Position numbers and translations under genes: made by a program. Positions 1 to 8,768 of a DNA stretch of 33,675 bases are shown piece by piece. The notes under the pieces are model-generated. The model was not told the origin of the DNA, made no database searches, and saw only the letters and a list, made by a program, of their open reading frames with translations. Source of the DNA: a virus; IMG/VR virus record IMGVR_UViG_3300045738_002026, positions 1-33,675 of that record; one strand, 5' to 3'. Positions within the stretch are counted from its first letter, which is position 1, and every line of letters starts with the position of its first letter.

Positions 1-1
1 T

Positions 2-40
2 TCATTTGTTTCTGATGGAACAAACTGGATGATATTATGA
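2..40 (+). CDS. C-terminal end of an upstream gene (partial)
   Basis: The reading frame is open from the window edge and ends in TGA at 38-40. It encodes the last 12 residues SFVSDGTNWMIL. The SDGTNW ending resembles C-termini of phage tail or fibre proteins, which would suit the rightward virion genes that follow. Too little is visible to name it, and a chance open frame cannot be excluded. Confidence 0.4.
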   Translation, partial: SFVSDGTNWMIL

Positions 41-70
41 TATGTGATACGGATAACAGGAGGCGGCAAC

Positions 71-727
71 GTGATTTTATCAGATAAATTAGACCCGACT
101 ATTAATGTCGCCATAGGTGTCTACGAAGATGGAAAACTCGTAGATAGGCGTTTGGGGCATAATGTTGTCACTAACACAGGACGAAACTGGTTGACCTTAC
201 TGGTTGGCTCTAGTGACTACCAAACTGATCCCCCCAGCCCACACGTCACCTCTAAAATTGGTTATGTTGGGTTTGGGTGCGGTGGTGCACTACAGACTAA
301 TAGTCTCTTCGCGGCTACCCAGACGGAGCTTATTACGGTTACAGCCCTAGAAGACCCGATCCCTATTCATGTTGTAGGGGCTGAGCGCTTTTATTTGAAA
401 CAGGTGGACAACCAGACAAATAGCAGTATCTACTTTCCCGGTGATTTTAGGACTAGGTTTATTGTAGATGTGGCAGAAGACGAGCTTTCTTTTGCGGGAA
501 ATATAACACGGGTGTCAAATGTGGATGTTGGAACTTCTGTTCCAATTTCTGAGGCGGGCTTGTACTTAACTGACGCTAATACTACCTTTACTCATGAGGC
601 GGTTCCACCGAGCAGCAATGAAGCTGACCCCTCACAACCGAATTATCTTGTTGCTTATAATATCTTTGACCCAATTTCAATAACACCAAATGTTGTTCTT
701 AGGGTTGAGTGGGAACTTAGATTTTAG
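71..727 (+). CDS. Putative virion (tail/baseplate-region) protein, 218 aa
   Basis: This is an acidic, beta-rich 218-residue protein without a signal peptide or membrane segment. The start chosen is GTG at 71, because AGGAGG at 58-63 lies 7 bases upstream. The in-frame GTG at 44 has no ribosome site. The N-terminal region contains a GHNVVTNTGRNWLTLLVG segment, a pattern I associate loosely with phage structural proteins. The C-terminus (LRVEWELRF) looks like a terminal beta strand. It lies 12 bases upstream of the giant fibre gene and is probably co-transcribed with it, so a role in attaching or assembling the fibre is plausible. That role is inferred from position only, and no catalytic motif was recognised. 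Confidence 0.6.
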   Translation: MILSDKLDPTINVAIGVYEDGKLVDRRLGHNVVTNTGRNWLTLLVGSSDYQTDPPSPHVTSKIGYVGFGCGGALQTNSLFAATQTELITVTALEDPIPIHVVGAERFYLKQVDNQTNSSIYFPGDFRTRFIVDVAEDELSFAGNITRVSNVDVGTSVPISEAGLYLTDANTTFTHEAVPPSSNEADPSQPNYLVAYNIFDPISITPNVVLRVEWELRF

Positions 728-739
728 GGAGGCCCGAGA

Positions 740-3700
740 ATGTCTTACAAATATTACGGAAAATTAGCTGGAAGTACCCCCGCACACAAGTCGTTGACTA
801 TGACGACTCCGCCGGACACGACAACGCCATTTAACCCCCACGCCCCAGCCACTAAATTTATGGCCTACGGTGAGGATGCTACCAGTCTGGCCTTCAATCG
901 GGCCTTCTCTGCGATATCTTCAAACATTGACTTCATAAAGGGAGTTTTAGACGCCCCGGCCCTCCGTCCAGAAGTTCTTTCACCAATAAGAGATTCTACG
1001 GATTTTGGTGGCAGCAAAGCTGGATTTTTTGTTCTTAATGAGAAGGATGCAGTAACAAATCCAAATGGGCTTATACACGACACAAATAGAATTGATTTAG
1101 CCGGAGCACTACAAGCGGATACAGTCCCCCCAGTTTGGGTGTATTTGGGTCTACACCAAAAAGACCTAAAAAACTTTGTGCGTTTTTACGGAAGTGGGAC
1201 AGACCAAACTCTGTACGATTCTCGTGGAGATCTCGCTAGACGGGAGATAGTTGTACCTACTGACGCCAAGACAAACGCTATTGGTGGAGATTCCTTTTTT
1301 CCGCCGACCGAGTACCATGGTGATGACTTACATGCGGTACCATACAAGATTCCGCCCATAGCCCCAGTAAGAGTTTCTCTTAGCCCGTACTCTGGTAGTT
1401 CTAGAAAGTTCGATATTCTTAGGTGGGAGTCTGATGGCCTAACAATTCGGTCCTCTGGGCTTAGCTTCTCAGACTTATATCTTAGGCCTGGTTGCTACCT
1501 TTATGTCGAAAATGATGGTGACCCGCTTGTAAGCGGAAAAAATAATAATGGCTTGTACCAAATAGCCTCCATACAACACAGCCAGGATGTTGGTCCTGGT
1601 GGAGCTGGGGATAAGGCGGTCCTTACCCGTGGAAATTTAGCGAAAGTTACTGTTAACGATCATTCGAAATATGATCCTGGTGATCTTGTAACTTGGAGGC
1701 CTACTCCAGAGCACAATAATCCGGTGGATACGCCAGAGGAGCGTGTTCATTCCGCGCACGTTGCTTTTATTGTTCCCAGACCAGATCTTCCATCTGTAGG
1801 CGTAGAATATGGTGATCTCTATCTCGCTCAAATTGGGGGGAGTGAAGATTTCACAGGGCAGAAGTCTTCGGATACATCCTGGCAAAAAGGTGGCAGGAGA
1901 CTTTACGGAAATGTTGGCCTTCCTGACAAGGAAGAGGGTGCCTTTTCCAATTGGACTATGCCCAAACCAACCCCACTAAGTTCTGGGACTTTGCTTTGGA
2001 AATGGGATGGGGCAAATTGGGATAGAGCCGAAGTTGTCGAGGTTATTTCTCCAAGCGCACCCGTTTACTTTAGAAGAGATATTAATCCCGGTATTGTGAC
2101 TCCTTGCAACCCTCTTGGGTTTCTTTTGAATCCGTTATTGATTTTTGGGTTCGGTAGTTATCTGGGGAAAAACGATTATTACGTGCATTGCAACACGTTG
2201 ACCACGGTTGGTGAGCAGCTTAGATCAAGAGGTAGTTCGGCTACTTTGGGTAGCTATGAAGATCCCTCGTCACCCATGATTGTGAATCAAGGTGATATGC
2301 GGGCCATTACCGATTTCGCCCGCCACATCCGAATGGGCTACGATCAGTGGGCACCACCACTTATTGATGATTCCCAATACGGGGATAAGTTCTCTCCCTC
2401 AAGATTAAGCCTGGGGAATGATCTTTATTCGCTAAGGTTAGCAGTAGATGCTGGGCCAGGACAAACCTTTGAGGACGCTTGTAACGCTGTCGGTTTGGGC
2501 GTTGGGGACACTATTGTCTTTGGGCACCCTCTTGAGGTTGTTGAACCAGATCCCCCATTTGTTGTGGGGCAGTCTAGAAAGGCCGTTGGGAAGATTGTCA
2601 GCTTTTCTTTTAATCGCGTAATTATAAAGAACGTACAATTTCGTCCAGGAATTGGGCAGAATATGCAGACCGGTGGTCAGATGCAGGTTCTTGTCTCCCA
2701 AGACCAAGGACTGGGTCTTCCCGGCCCCGGGGGAAGTTTTACAACTGTTAATGGGACAATTTTTGTAGTTGAGAAACTGTATAGTGGTAATGTCTCTAAC
2801 GCTAATATCCCGCATCAGTTTACACCGACAGGTGGCCTAAACGCGGCGTTCCACAATGACTATTCCGCAGATCCTGAGGAGCGAGGACAACATGGTAGCG
2901 GTAACTGGATATCTTACGCCAGTAACGCTAACCCAATAACTGTCTTCTTGTCAGACGACCTGACCGCCATGCAGCGTTTGTTTGTAGCGCGGACTGATTT
3001 GTCCCCAGATCCGGCGGATGCCTCCCCTCAAGATCAAAGCATTGGTCTCATTGAAGTAACAAAACGTAAAAATTTAAATACTGGTAGTAATAATCTTCAC
3101 GGCCTACTTGCTGGTATCAAACTTAGTAGTAACAAGAGTTATATTGAGGAACTTTACGGGGTAAATTATGCCTCTGGGACACTTCCTGATTGGCGCGGCT
3201 TAACTTTTTATGATGAACGAAGCGCCTCATGGACATTTGGCAGTAGTTTTGGTTTGGGTTTTATCGGTGACCATGATTATGGTTCATCTGTAGGTATTCC
3301 GTTAACATGTGGTAATAGTCACTCTCGACATTTGACGCATGGCAAACCACCCGCCCAAGGAGACGGTCCTGGAACTCTAACCACTTATGGGGGCACGGGT
3401 ATCACGGGTGGTGGTCCTGGGGCCTTCAATTATTCAAATACTCCTATAGAGGTCAGTACACATAGTTCGGAAGCCTCATCATCAGTAATGGCTGCCCTGG
3501 AAGCAGCGTTAACTGGGAACTACCTTCCTTATCAAGATGCCGTTCCAGTCAATTCGGTCATTAACAGACCACAGAGACAAAATTCTTTTGGTTCTCTCTC
3601 TAATGGTGTCATTAAGGGTGCGGAACAATCTTTTTGGATGAGCCCAGAGGATACATTTGGCAACACACAGCAATATGATCCTCAGCACAGACACTGTATA

Positions 3701-6700
3701 GACTTTAGAGAGGCTTGGTTCTTGAAAGGTGGGGCTAAAGTTTATTGCCCAGAAACTCGGATATCGCTCCCAAATGTTAGTGGTAAGTATTATATCTTCT
3801 TTGATTTTCATGTTGACACCCTTCCTATGGGACCCCGAGACCATGGTGGGTATGTGGCGATTGAAGAGTCCGATTTACCGACTAATTTTGGTTTATGGGA
3901 AGATCCTTGGCGCATCCCCATATGTGAAACTGTAGTAAAGGCTCTACCCGGCACTGATCCACTGCTTACCTATGTTTCTGATGCACGACAAAGGATATCT
4001 AGGCAGGATAAACGATGCCACATTTATGTTGGTCAAACCGGTGGCCATGAACCAACCCCAGCGATTGATGATGAGGCAGGGCCTTACGCTAATGATATAG
4101 CCCATTTTAATACTTTAGGTGCTGCGCTTAAAGCCATTGAAACCTGGGAAGCATTGAGAGCAAACGGTAACGAGTTTACCGGTGCTCGTCACTGGACTAT
4201 CGAGGTAATAAGCTGGACCTGGGAAAGACAAGACGCTGCACGAGGCATAAGTTGGCCCTATAGGATGCCCGCAGACGGTATAACTATTCGTGGTCGAGCA
4301 TGTGATCGAGGCGGCCTCCCCGGAGCTGTGGTTCCTCCCACTATCCCAGACAATGGGACTCCGCTTATTCTTTGGGGTGAGCTACCTGTTGAGGGTGAGG
4401 AGCAAAATCTTCTCGACATCAATCAAAAACACGGCCTTGTTTTCAGGGACCTATCCTTTACTTGGCTGAATGCTGAGATTTCGCCCGGTCTGAATGAAAT
4501 TGCTGTGAATCGGAATATTGTTTGGGGGGCCGCAGGGAATGAATATGCAGAAATGCCTGGGGTCAATCTGTTTATCAATAGAACTGCTAATCCAGTAGGA
4601 CAATCAAATAGAGGGTTTGATTTTTTGCTGCCGCAGGGCGAAAACCCAATTTTCCAAAATAGATCGTCTGATATTTTGATCGAAAACGTTCACCTAAAAG
4701 GTGGGACGGGATTCTTTTTCCATGTGGATCACGGAAACATGGAAAACCTAACAATCAGAGATTGCTCTGCCATAGATATAACAAATACGTTTGTTACTCT
4801 AGAACCCGTCTCCCATGACCTACACAATGGGGGCGTTGGCACAACAAGTGGCTATCATCAGAATATAACTATCGATAATTGTACAGCGATATCACAGGAC
4901 AACACTAATGCTACTACCGGAGTAGAAGCCCTCTATTGTAATGCAATTCACCTAACTGCTGTTACTGATTTCACTGTATCCAATTGTAAAATTATTGGCT
5001 TCAAAGATGGCGTTTGTTGTCGGGATGCAACTCTTTTCTTCACACAAGGAAGCCCTGGGGGGTCTGGCCCATTGTACGGGTTCACGGGGGTGCATGTAGA
5101 TAGTTATGGGACCATTAGTGATTGCCATTTTTCCTACCAGTGGCACCACGGTGTCTTCGCCCAGAATCGATGGGAGTCCATCACAGAAGGTGGGTATGGG
5201 GGGTACAGGGTACTAAATTGTACTTTTAAGGATTTTGCAAATAATCGCGATCTCTTCTTTCTCCCGACAAGCCCTTTTTGGGGAGGATGGACGACGAATT
5301 ATGAGGCACCAGCCATAGACATCACAGGAAGTGATGCACAAATTGATGGCAATCAAATTATCCGACTCCAGCTCGCTAGAGGATGGGAAGAGCCGACCAC
5401 AGCTGGAAATCAGAGACATCATTATTTAATAGCTTGTGGTGGTGATGTAAATGTAATGCCGGGGGCAGACGCTTTAGCGTACAATGTTCAGGTTACTAAT
5501 AATAGTGCCACGTGTCTCCCGGGGCATAGTTTTATTCGGATGGTAAATGCGGTTAATTGTACTATTTCTGAGAATAGAGAAGATTTGATGACGCGACCAG
5601 CTTTAGCTTCAGGTCTGCCCCATTCATTTTACAATACTGACCCAGGAACAGGGCCTAATAATTACTTGCCGGTTCAAGCATCATTCCGAGGCCATAAACT
5701 AACAGACTGTACAATTACCAATAATATTTTTGCAGCACTACCTGAGTATGGAAGTTATGAAGTTGACTTCATAAGATGTAACAATATTAAGAACGTTGGG
5801 AATGTTTGGGCTGGGTGGTGGGCGTATAGTTTTCGGACAGCTGCTGGGTACTGCGAAGCTCTTAATCACTTGGTTGAGGGGAACGACTTTAATGGTGTGA
5901 GTGTCCTCTTTTCCGGCTCAAATTCACACGCAGATAATACGAAGGTACTCAACAACAACTTCTCATTGAATCGAAATTACTTCGGCAACGATTTCTCGAA
6001 TGGAGAACCGTGGGGCTTAGATGAACTCGGAGCACCCTATGAGGGCAATGAGGGTGGAGATATCATCTTTGGCGGGGGGCTTAATTCTAATCAGCGTAGT
6101 TATTTTGACCAAGTACATATATGCGGCAACACTACCCAAGGTGGGTCCATTAAGATTGCAGAGGAGTCACTAATTGGTGGGGCAACCCATATGCAATACC
6201 TGGGGATGGTTATTGATAACAACAATCTTTTGAGTTCCGTTAGGGGAGAAACGATTGGAAGTTCAACCCACGAAATCTACCCAAAGACTAAGATGGGGTC
6301 AAAAGCGGGTGGAATGGTTTGGATGGAAGGATTTCCAGTAGGCTGTAAAATAACCAATAACCTTGTTGGACAAGCAAATTATGCAGAGATTTTTGCTGGT
6401 TCTGGAATTGTGTCTGCTGGAATTGCGGTCGGCTGGACTAATGCGTCTGGGGGGGCCAATGAATTTGACCAACCAGAGGACTGTTTAATTGCTCATAACG
6501 AGTTGTGGGGCTCCAAGATACTGACAGCTGGGTCTCGATTTGAGATATCACACAATAAAGGTGTTACAGATATTTGGCATAATGTTGACCCGAATAATGG
6601 CCTGAGTACGGGTCTGAAGCCATGGACAGGGGCCGCATATGGGCAAAGGGAAAGTGGCGCTCTTGGGGCTAAGATTTGTTGGAATGAGCACGTCTACCAA

Positions 6701-8209
6701 CTTGAAACAATACATTACAATAATATTTTTGATAGTGATTATGCAACTTCGATCATGATGGTTGAGGGTGTCGGAGGGAAAGTCAGTAACAATACTAATT
6801 GTATGTGGATGAACTTTGTTGCGTGTTCTGGTTTAGATGTTTCATACAATGACTTTAATCCAAACTGTAGTTTTTGGCAGGGTGGCCACGGCATAACTTT
6901 GGGCTTTGGTGGTTGGTTGAATTTTGAGGATGGTTGCCACGACTTAAATATCGAGGGTAACGATCTTTTGTGGAACTTCGATAGTATGATTGGTTATAAC
7001 AGAGATCAATTACCATTGAGCATAAACTGGGACCCATTCCAGGGGGCCGCCATACCAGGGTGGTTCTCCGGTTGGTGGAACGACCCCGGTATGCTCCCCG
7101 AGAACGAACCTAATTTACCATGGAACCCAGCATTTCAATTAAACACTGGAAGGACTGGATACATAACAGTCTCGGAAGATGGGGTTAGTTGGCAACCTAA
7201 GCGGTGGCGGGTATCAAATAACACTACCCACGGAATCCGTGATCCGAGTCTAAGTAACGTTGGTCTAACAGATTGCATTATTACCGCTAATCAATTTACG
7301 ACCAATATGTGGTTCGATTCAGGATTTAAAGATCTAGAGGACGATCCCATGCGGCTTTACAGTCGTCCGTTTTGTATTGAGGCAACTCTGAGTAGAGGCC
7401 ACAACATAACCGGCAACACAGCATATGCTGGGTTTATGCTTGGTTGGGCTCCGTTTCATGTTATAGGTAGTGCTTGGCCATACGATCCTGAAGTAGCCAC
7501 GGCGGGTATCGTGTTTTCGTCAAACAATCTTAGAGGAAGTCTTGCCGATACTTATGTTATGAGTGGCGGAATCACTATGGTTGGTAATAACTACGCAACT
7601 TGGTCATCTCTGCCTTTATTCGGGGCGGAGTTAAATCAAGGGCACACTCCAATGGGCGTAGCAGAACGCTGGTCATACCTGAATCCCCTTGCGAGTCCTC
7701 AGCCAAATCCACAACTAAGTAGAGGGTCTGCTCATATTAGCGCCGCACATCCCATATTCTACCCCATTGGTGGTACTGGTTTGATCAATCAATATTGGGC
7801 ATCTTCTAGTGGCATCACTTCTATGGGAGAGGTGGGTAGTGAGCTTATCAACATAGATACCCAAGTTGATGTGTGTGCGGGTGATGGTATCTTTGGTGGG
7901 GGAGCAGGGGCTGTTGGTGATATTGACCCTGTCACCGGGGAGGCAGCACACCAGTGGCAATCTATTGCTTGCGGTATTTTGAACAGTGCGGCACCGAAAC
8001 CTGGCGTTCCGTCCAACACAGATTTGAACGGAGACTTCTATGGAGACTACCACCCCTTTTCGTGGATTCAAAACCAACAACTTGGTGCATTCAATAATCA
8101 GAACCAAGGTTGGGGAGTGAATACCAACCCAGACGTTCTTGGCAATTATGTTACCACCGGAGCTTTCCCAATTATTGGACCATCCAACAAGTGGCTTGAT
8201 CACGAGTAG
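740..8209 (+). CDS. Giant tail fibre/tailspike with right-handed beta-helix region, 2489 aa
   Basis: This is a very large virion protein, most likely the receptor-binding fibre or spike. GGAGG at 728-732 precedes the ATG. Residues 1-100 are Pro/Thr-rich and then helical (MAYGEDATSLAFNRAF), as expected of a virion-anchoring head. From about residue 1100 there is a pectate-lyase-like entry (FNTLGAALKAIETW, then HWTIEVIS and GITIRG). After it come more than 20 degenerate coils built on N-N/G-N turns, such as ITIDNCTAIS, RVLNCTFKDF, VQVTNNSATC, CKITNNLVG, FEISHNKGV and LNIEGNDLLW, out to about residue 2250. Regularly spaced asparagines and short strands are typical of parallel beta-helices (PbH1 type). 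Many tailspikes of this fold cut host polysaccharide, but I could not assign catalytic residues here. The last 200 residues are Gly/Asn-rich and could be a trimerisation or tip region. Confidence 0.8.
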   Translation: MSYKYYGKLAGSTPAHKSLTMTTPPDTTTPFNPHAPATKFMAYGEDATSLAFNRAFSAISSNIDFIKGVLDAPALRPEVLSPIRDSTDFGGSKAGFFVLNEKDAVTNPNGLIHDTNRIDLAGALQADTVPPVWVYLGLHQKDLKNFVRFYGSGTDQTLYDSRGDLARREIVVPTDAKTNAIGGDSFFPPTEYHGDDLHAVPYKIPPIAPVRVSLSPYSGSSRKFDILRWESDGLTIRSSGLSFSDLYLRPGCYLYVENDGDPLVSGKNNNGLYQIASIQHSQDVGPGGAGDKAVLTRGNLAKVTVNDHSKYDPGDLVTWRPTPEHNNPVDTPEERVHSAHVAFIVPRPDLPSVGVEYGDLYLAQIGGSEDFTGQKSSDTSWQKGGRRLYGNVGLPDKEEGAFSNWTMPKPTPLSSGTLLWKWDGANWDRAEVVEVISPSAPVYFRRDINPGIVTPCNPLGFLLNPLLIFGFGSYLGKNDYYVHCNTLTTVGEQLRSRGSSATLGSYEDPSSPMIVNQGDMRAITDFARHIRMGYDQWAPPLIDDSQYGDKFSPSRLSLGNDLYSLRLAVDAGPGQTFEDACNAVGLGVGDTIVFGHPLEVVEPDPPFVVGQSRKAVGKIVSFSFNRVIIKNVQFRPGIGQNMQTGGQMQVLVSQDQGLGLPGPGGSFTTVNGTIFVVEKLYSGNVSNANIPHQFTPTGGLNAAFHNDYSADPEERGQHGSGNWISYASNANPITVFLSDDLTAMQRLFVARTDLSPDPADASPQDQSIGLIEVTKRKNLNTGSNNLHGLLAGIKLSSNKSYIEELYGVNYASGTLPDWRGLTFYDERSASWTFGSSFGLGFIGDHDYGSSVGIPLTCGNSHSRHLTHGKPPAQGDGPGTLTTYGGTGITGGGPGAFNYSNTPIEVSTHSSEASSSVMAALEAALTGNYLPYQDAVPVNSVINRPQRQNSFGSLSNGVIKGAEQSFWMSPEDTFGNTQQYDPQHRHCIDFREAWFLKGGAKVYCPETRISLPNVSGKYYIFFDFHVDTLPMGPRDHGGYVAIEESDLPTNFGLWEDPWRIPICETVVKALPGTDPLLTYVSDARQRISRQDKRCHIYVGQTGGHEPTPAIDDEAGPYANDIAHFNTLGAALKAIETWEALRANGNEFTGARHWTIEVISWTWERQDAARGISWPYRMPADGITIRGRACDRGGLPGAVVPPTIPDNGTPLILWGELPVEGEEQNLLDINQKHGLVFRDLSFTWLNAEISPGLNEIAVNRNIVWGAAGNEYAEMPGVNLFINRTANPVGQSNRGFDFLLPQGENPIFQNRSSDILIENVHLKGGTGFFFHVDHGNMENLTIRDCSAIDITNTFVTLEPVSHDLHNGGVGTTSGYHQNITIDNCTAISQDNTNATTGVEALYCNAIHLTAVTDFTVSNCKIIGFKDGVCCRDATLFFTQGSPGGSGPLYGFTGVHVDSYGTISDCHFSYQWHHGVFAQNRWESITEGGYGGYRVLNCTFKDFANNRDLFFLPTSPFWGGWTTNYEAPAIDITGSDAQIDGNQIIRLQLARGWEEPTTAGNQRHHYLIACGGDVNVMPGADALAYNVQVTNNSATCLPGHSFIRMVNAVNCTISENREDLMTRPALASGLPHSFYNTDPGTGPNNYLPVQASFRGHKLTDCTITNNIFAALPEYGSYEVDFIRCNNIKNVGNVWAGWWAYSFRTAAGYCEALNHLVEGNDFNGVSVLFSGSNSHADNTKVLNNNFSLNRNYFGNDFSNGEPWGLDELGAPYEGNEGGDIIFGGGLNSNQRSYFDQVHICGNTTQGGSIKIAEESLIGGATHMQYLGMVIDNNNLLSSVRGETIGSSTHEIYPKTKMGSKAGGMVWMEGFPVGCKITNNLVGQANYAEIFAGSGIVSAGIAVGWTNASGGANEFDQPEDCLIAHNELWGSKILTAGSRFEISHNKGVTDIWHNVDPNNGLSTGLKPWTGAAYGQRESGALGAKICWNEHVYQLETIHYNNIFDSDYATSIMMVEGVGGKVSNNTNCMWMNFVACSGLDVSYNDFNPNCSFWQGGHGITLGFGGWLNFEDGCHDLNIEGNDLLWNFDSMIGYNRDQLPLSINWDPFQGAAIPGWFSGWWNDPGMLPENEPNLPWNPAFQLNTGRTGYITVSEDGVSWQPKRWRVSNNTTHGIRDPSLSNVGLTDCIITANQFTTNMWFDSGFKDLEDDPMRLYSRPFCIEATLSRGHNITGNTAYAGFMLGWAPFHVIGSAWPYDPEVATAGIVFSSNNLRGSLADTYVMSGGITMVGNNYATWSSLPLFGAELNQGHTPMGVAERWSYLNPLASPQPNPQLSRGSAHISAAHPIFYPIGGTGLINQYWASSSGITSMGEVGSELINIDTQVDVCAGDGIFGGGAGAVGDIDPVTGEAAHQWQSIACGILNSAAPKPGVPSNTDLNGDFYGDYHPFSWIQNQQLGAFNNQNQGWGVNTNPDVLGNYVTTGAFPIIGPSNKWLDHE

Positions 8210-8217
8210 TCATAGGT

Positions 8218-8248
8218 AAAAAAGAGAGACGCCTGAGCGGCGGTCTCT
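8218..8248 (-). terminator. Intrinsic terminator for the leftward transcript
   Basis: Read leftward, GAGAC-C-GCC, loop GCTCA, then GGC-GTCTC forms a GC-rich stem with one bulged C. It is followed by TC and six T (8218-8223). It sits 74 bases beyond the stop of the leftward 81-aa gene and just past the stop of the rightward fibre gene. Read rightward, the stem is followed only by TTCTCC, so termination in that direction would be weak. Confidence 0.7.
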
Positions 8249-8251
8249 TCT

Positions 8252-8269
8252 CCGGGAGTAACTCCCTGG
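8252..8269. other. Second hairpin of the convergent junction
   Basis: CCGGGAG (8252-8258), loop TAA, then CTCCC-T-GG (8262-8269) pairs in both strands with one bulged base. No T-run follows on either side. It is one of three stacked hairpins between convergent genes and probably supports transcript ending or 3' end stability. Confidence 0.5.
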
Positions 8270-8272
8270 GGG

Positions 8273-8308
8273 GCCATCCGGGTAGCACTACAGAGTGCAT
8301 CCGGTGGC
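8273..8308. other. Third, longer stem-loop of the convergent junction
   Basis: GCCA and CCGG (8273-8276, 8278-8281) pair with CCGG and TGGC (8301-8308). Inside them GCACT (8285-8289), loop ACAG and AGTGC (8294-8298) form a perfect 5-bp tip. This gives 13 Watson-Crick pairs with a bulged T and a small internal loop. A further 11-base palindrome, AGGCT-A-AGCCT (8320-8330), straddles the stop codon of the leftward gene. No T-run follows, so function as a simple terminator is not obvious. Confidence 0.5.
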
Positions 8309-8322
8309 AGTTACCGCAGAGG

Positions 8323-8568
8323 CTAAGCCTGGGCAGGTTGTTCCTGCTGAGTGGCCTTCTGGGCTTCCTTCTGAGCTTTTCGGGTCGCGTAGGCTGCCTT
8401 AGCAGTTTCTTCCAACGCTTCCAGGCCAGCAACGACCCTATTCACCGCGTATTGCGCGATGACTGCAACAGCAAATGCTTTCCCAACTTTACCGGCTTGT
8501 TGTCGCCGCGTTGGTTGAGGTGCTTGCTTTTTGAAGGGATTGTTGATTTTGAGGTTAGCTTTGTTCAT
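8323..8568 (-). CDS. Small basic Ala/Gln-rich protein, 81 aa
   Basis: A clean AAGGAGG lies 5 bases before ATG, which supports a real gene. The N-terminal 30 residues are strongly basic (KKQ, TRRQQ, GKVGK). A helix-prone central segment (AFAVAVIAQYAVNRVVAGL) follows, then a Lys/Ala/Gln tail resembling linker-histone-like low complexity. It could bind nucleic acid, or the central helix could contact a membrane, and neither is proven. The gene is separated from the replication operon by two terminator-like hairpins and a parS-like site, so it probably has its own promoter. No family was recognised. Confidence 0.65.
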   Translation of the reverse strand: MNKANLKINNPFKKQAPQPTRRQQAGKVGKAFAVAVIAQYAVNRVVAGLEALEETAKAAYATRKAQKEAQKATQQEQPAQA

Positions 8569-8570
8569 GT

Positions 8571-8636
8571 AATCCTCCTTGGATTATCTGGTGACGAGTA
8601 TTTCGAAAGAACGGCTATGTCCTTCCTTCAATACTC
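8571..8636 (-). promoter_or_regulatory. Structured leader of the 81-aa gene
   Basis: Upstream of the start codon, AATCC-AAGGA-GGATT (8571-8585) could form a 5-bp hairpin that partly hides the AAGGAGG ribosome site. Further upstream, GAGTATT (8596-8602) and AATACTC (8630-8636) form a perfect 7-bp inverted repeat with a 27-base loop. The leader could hold a promoter after the upstream terminators, but I see no convincing -35/-10 pair. Confidence 0.4.
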
Positions 8637-8644
8637 TTATCCCC

Positions 8645-8677
8645 AAAAAGGGGTCTATTTTTGCACTTTTTGACCCC
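8645..8677 (-). terminator. Second terminator downstream of the replication operon
   Basis: Read leftward, GGGGTC (8677-8672) pairs with GACCCC (8655-8650) across a 16-base A-rich loop and is followed directly by five T (8649-8645). An overlapping alternative, CCCC-AAAAA-GGGG (8641-8653), would compete for the same arm. It is tandem to the stronger dyad at 8690-8740. Confidence 0.55.
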
Positions 8678-8689
8678 CTAAAATGGAAA

Positions 8690-8740
8690 GCCCCCCGCAC
8701 ATCAAATGTTCCACGTGAAACATTCGAGTATACGGGGGGC
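8690..8740 (-). terminator. 51-bp dyad with G6/C6 arms, terminator-like, parS at its centre
   Basis: GCCCCCCG (8690-8697) and CGGGGGGC (8733-8740) form a perfect inverted repeat whose centre coincides with the 16-bp parS-like palindrome. In leftward RNA the inner part also pairs: TCGAATGTTTC, loop ACGT, GGAACATTTGA, 11 pairs including two G-U. The RNA hairpin is followed by TTTCCATTTT, so it can act as an intrinsic terminator for the leftward operon ending at 8769. Confidence 0.6.
8707..8722. promoter_or_regulatory. parS: parS-like ParB-binding site
   Basis: TGTTCCACGTGAAACA matches the bacterial chromosomal parS consensus TGTTNCACGTGAAACA at all 15 defined positions. With equal base frequencies such a match is expected about 0.00006 times in this window. 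parS is the loading site of the CTPase clamp ParB (Spo0J), which spreads on DNA and recruits SMC and ParA. No parA or parB gene is visible here, so the binding protein would come from elsewhere in the phage genome or from the host. The match is seen in sequence; function is inferred. Confidence 0.6.
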
Positions 8741-8768
8741 CAAGTTAGCCCGAAGGAGGGACGGACCT

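Noticed and set aside
7715-8203. 162-codon leftward frame inside the fibre gene
   Set aside because: It is antisense to the continuous fibre frame, without a ribosome site; its sequence looks like a random mirror of beta-helix coding.
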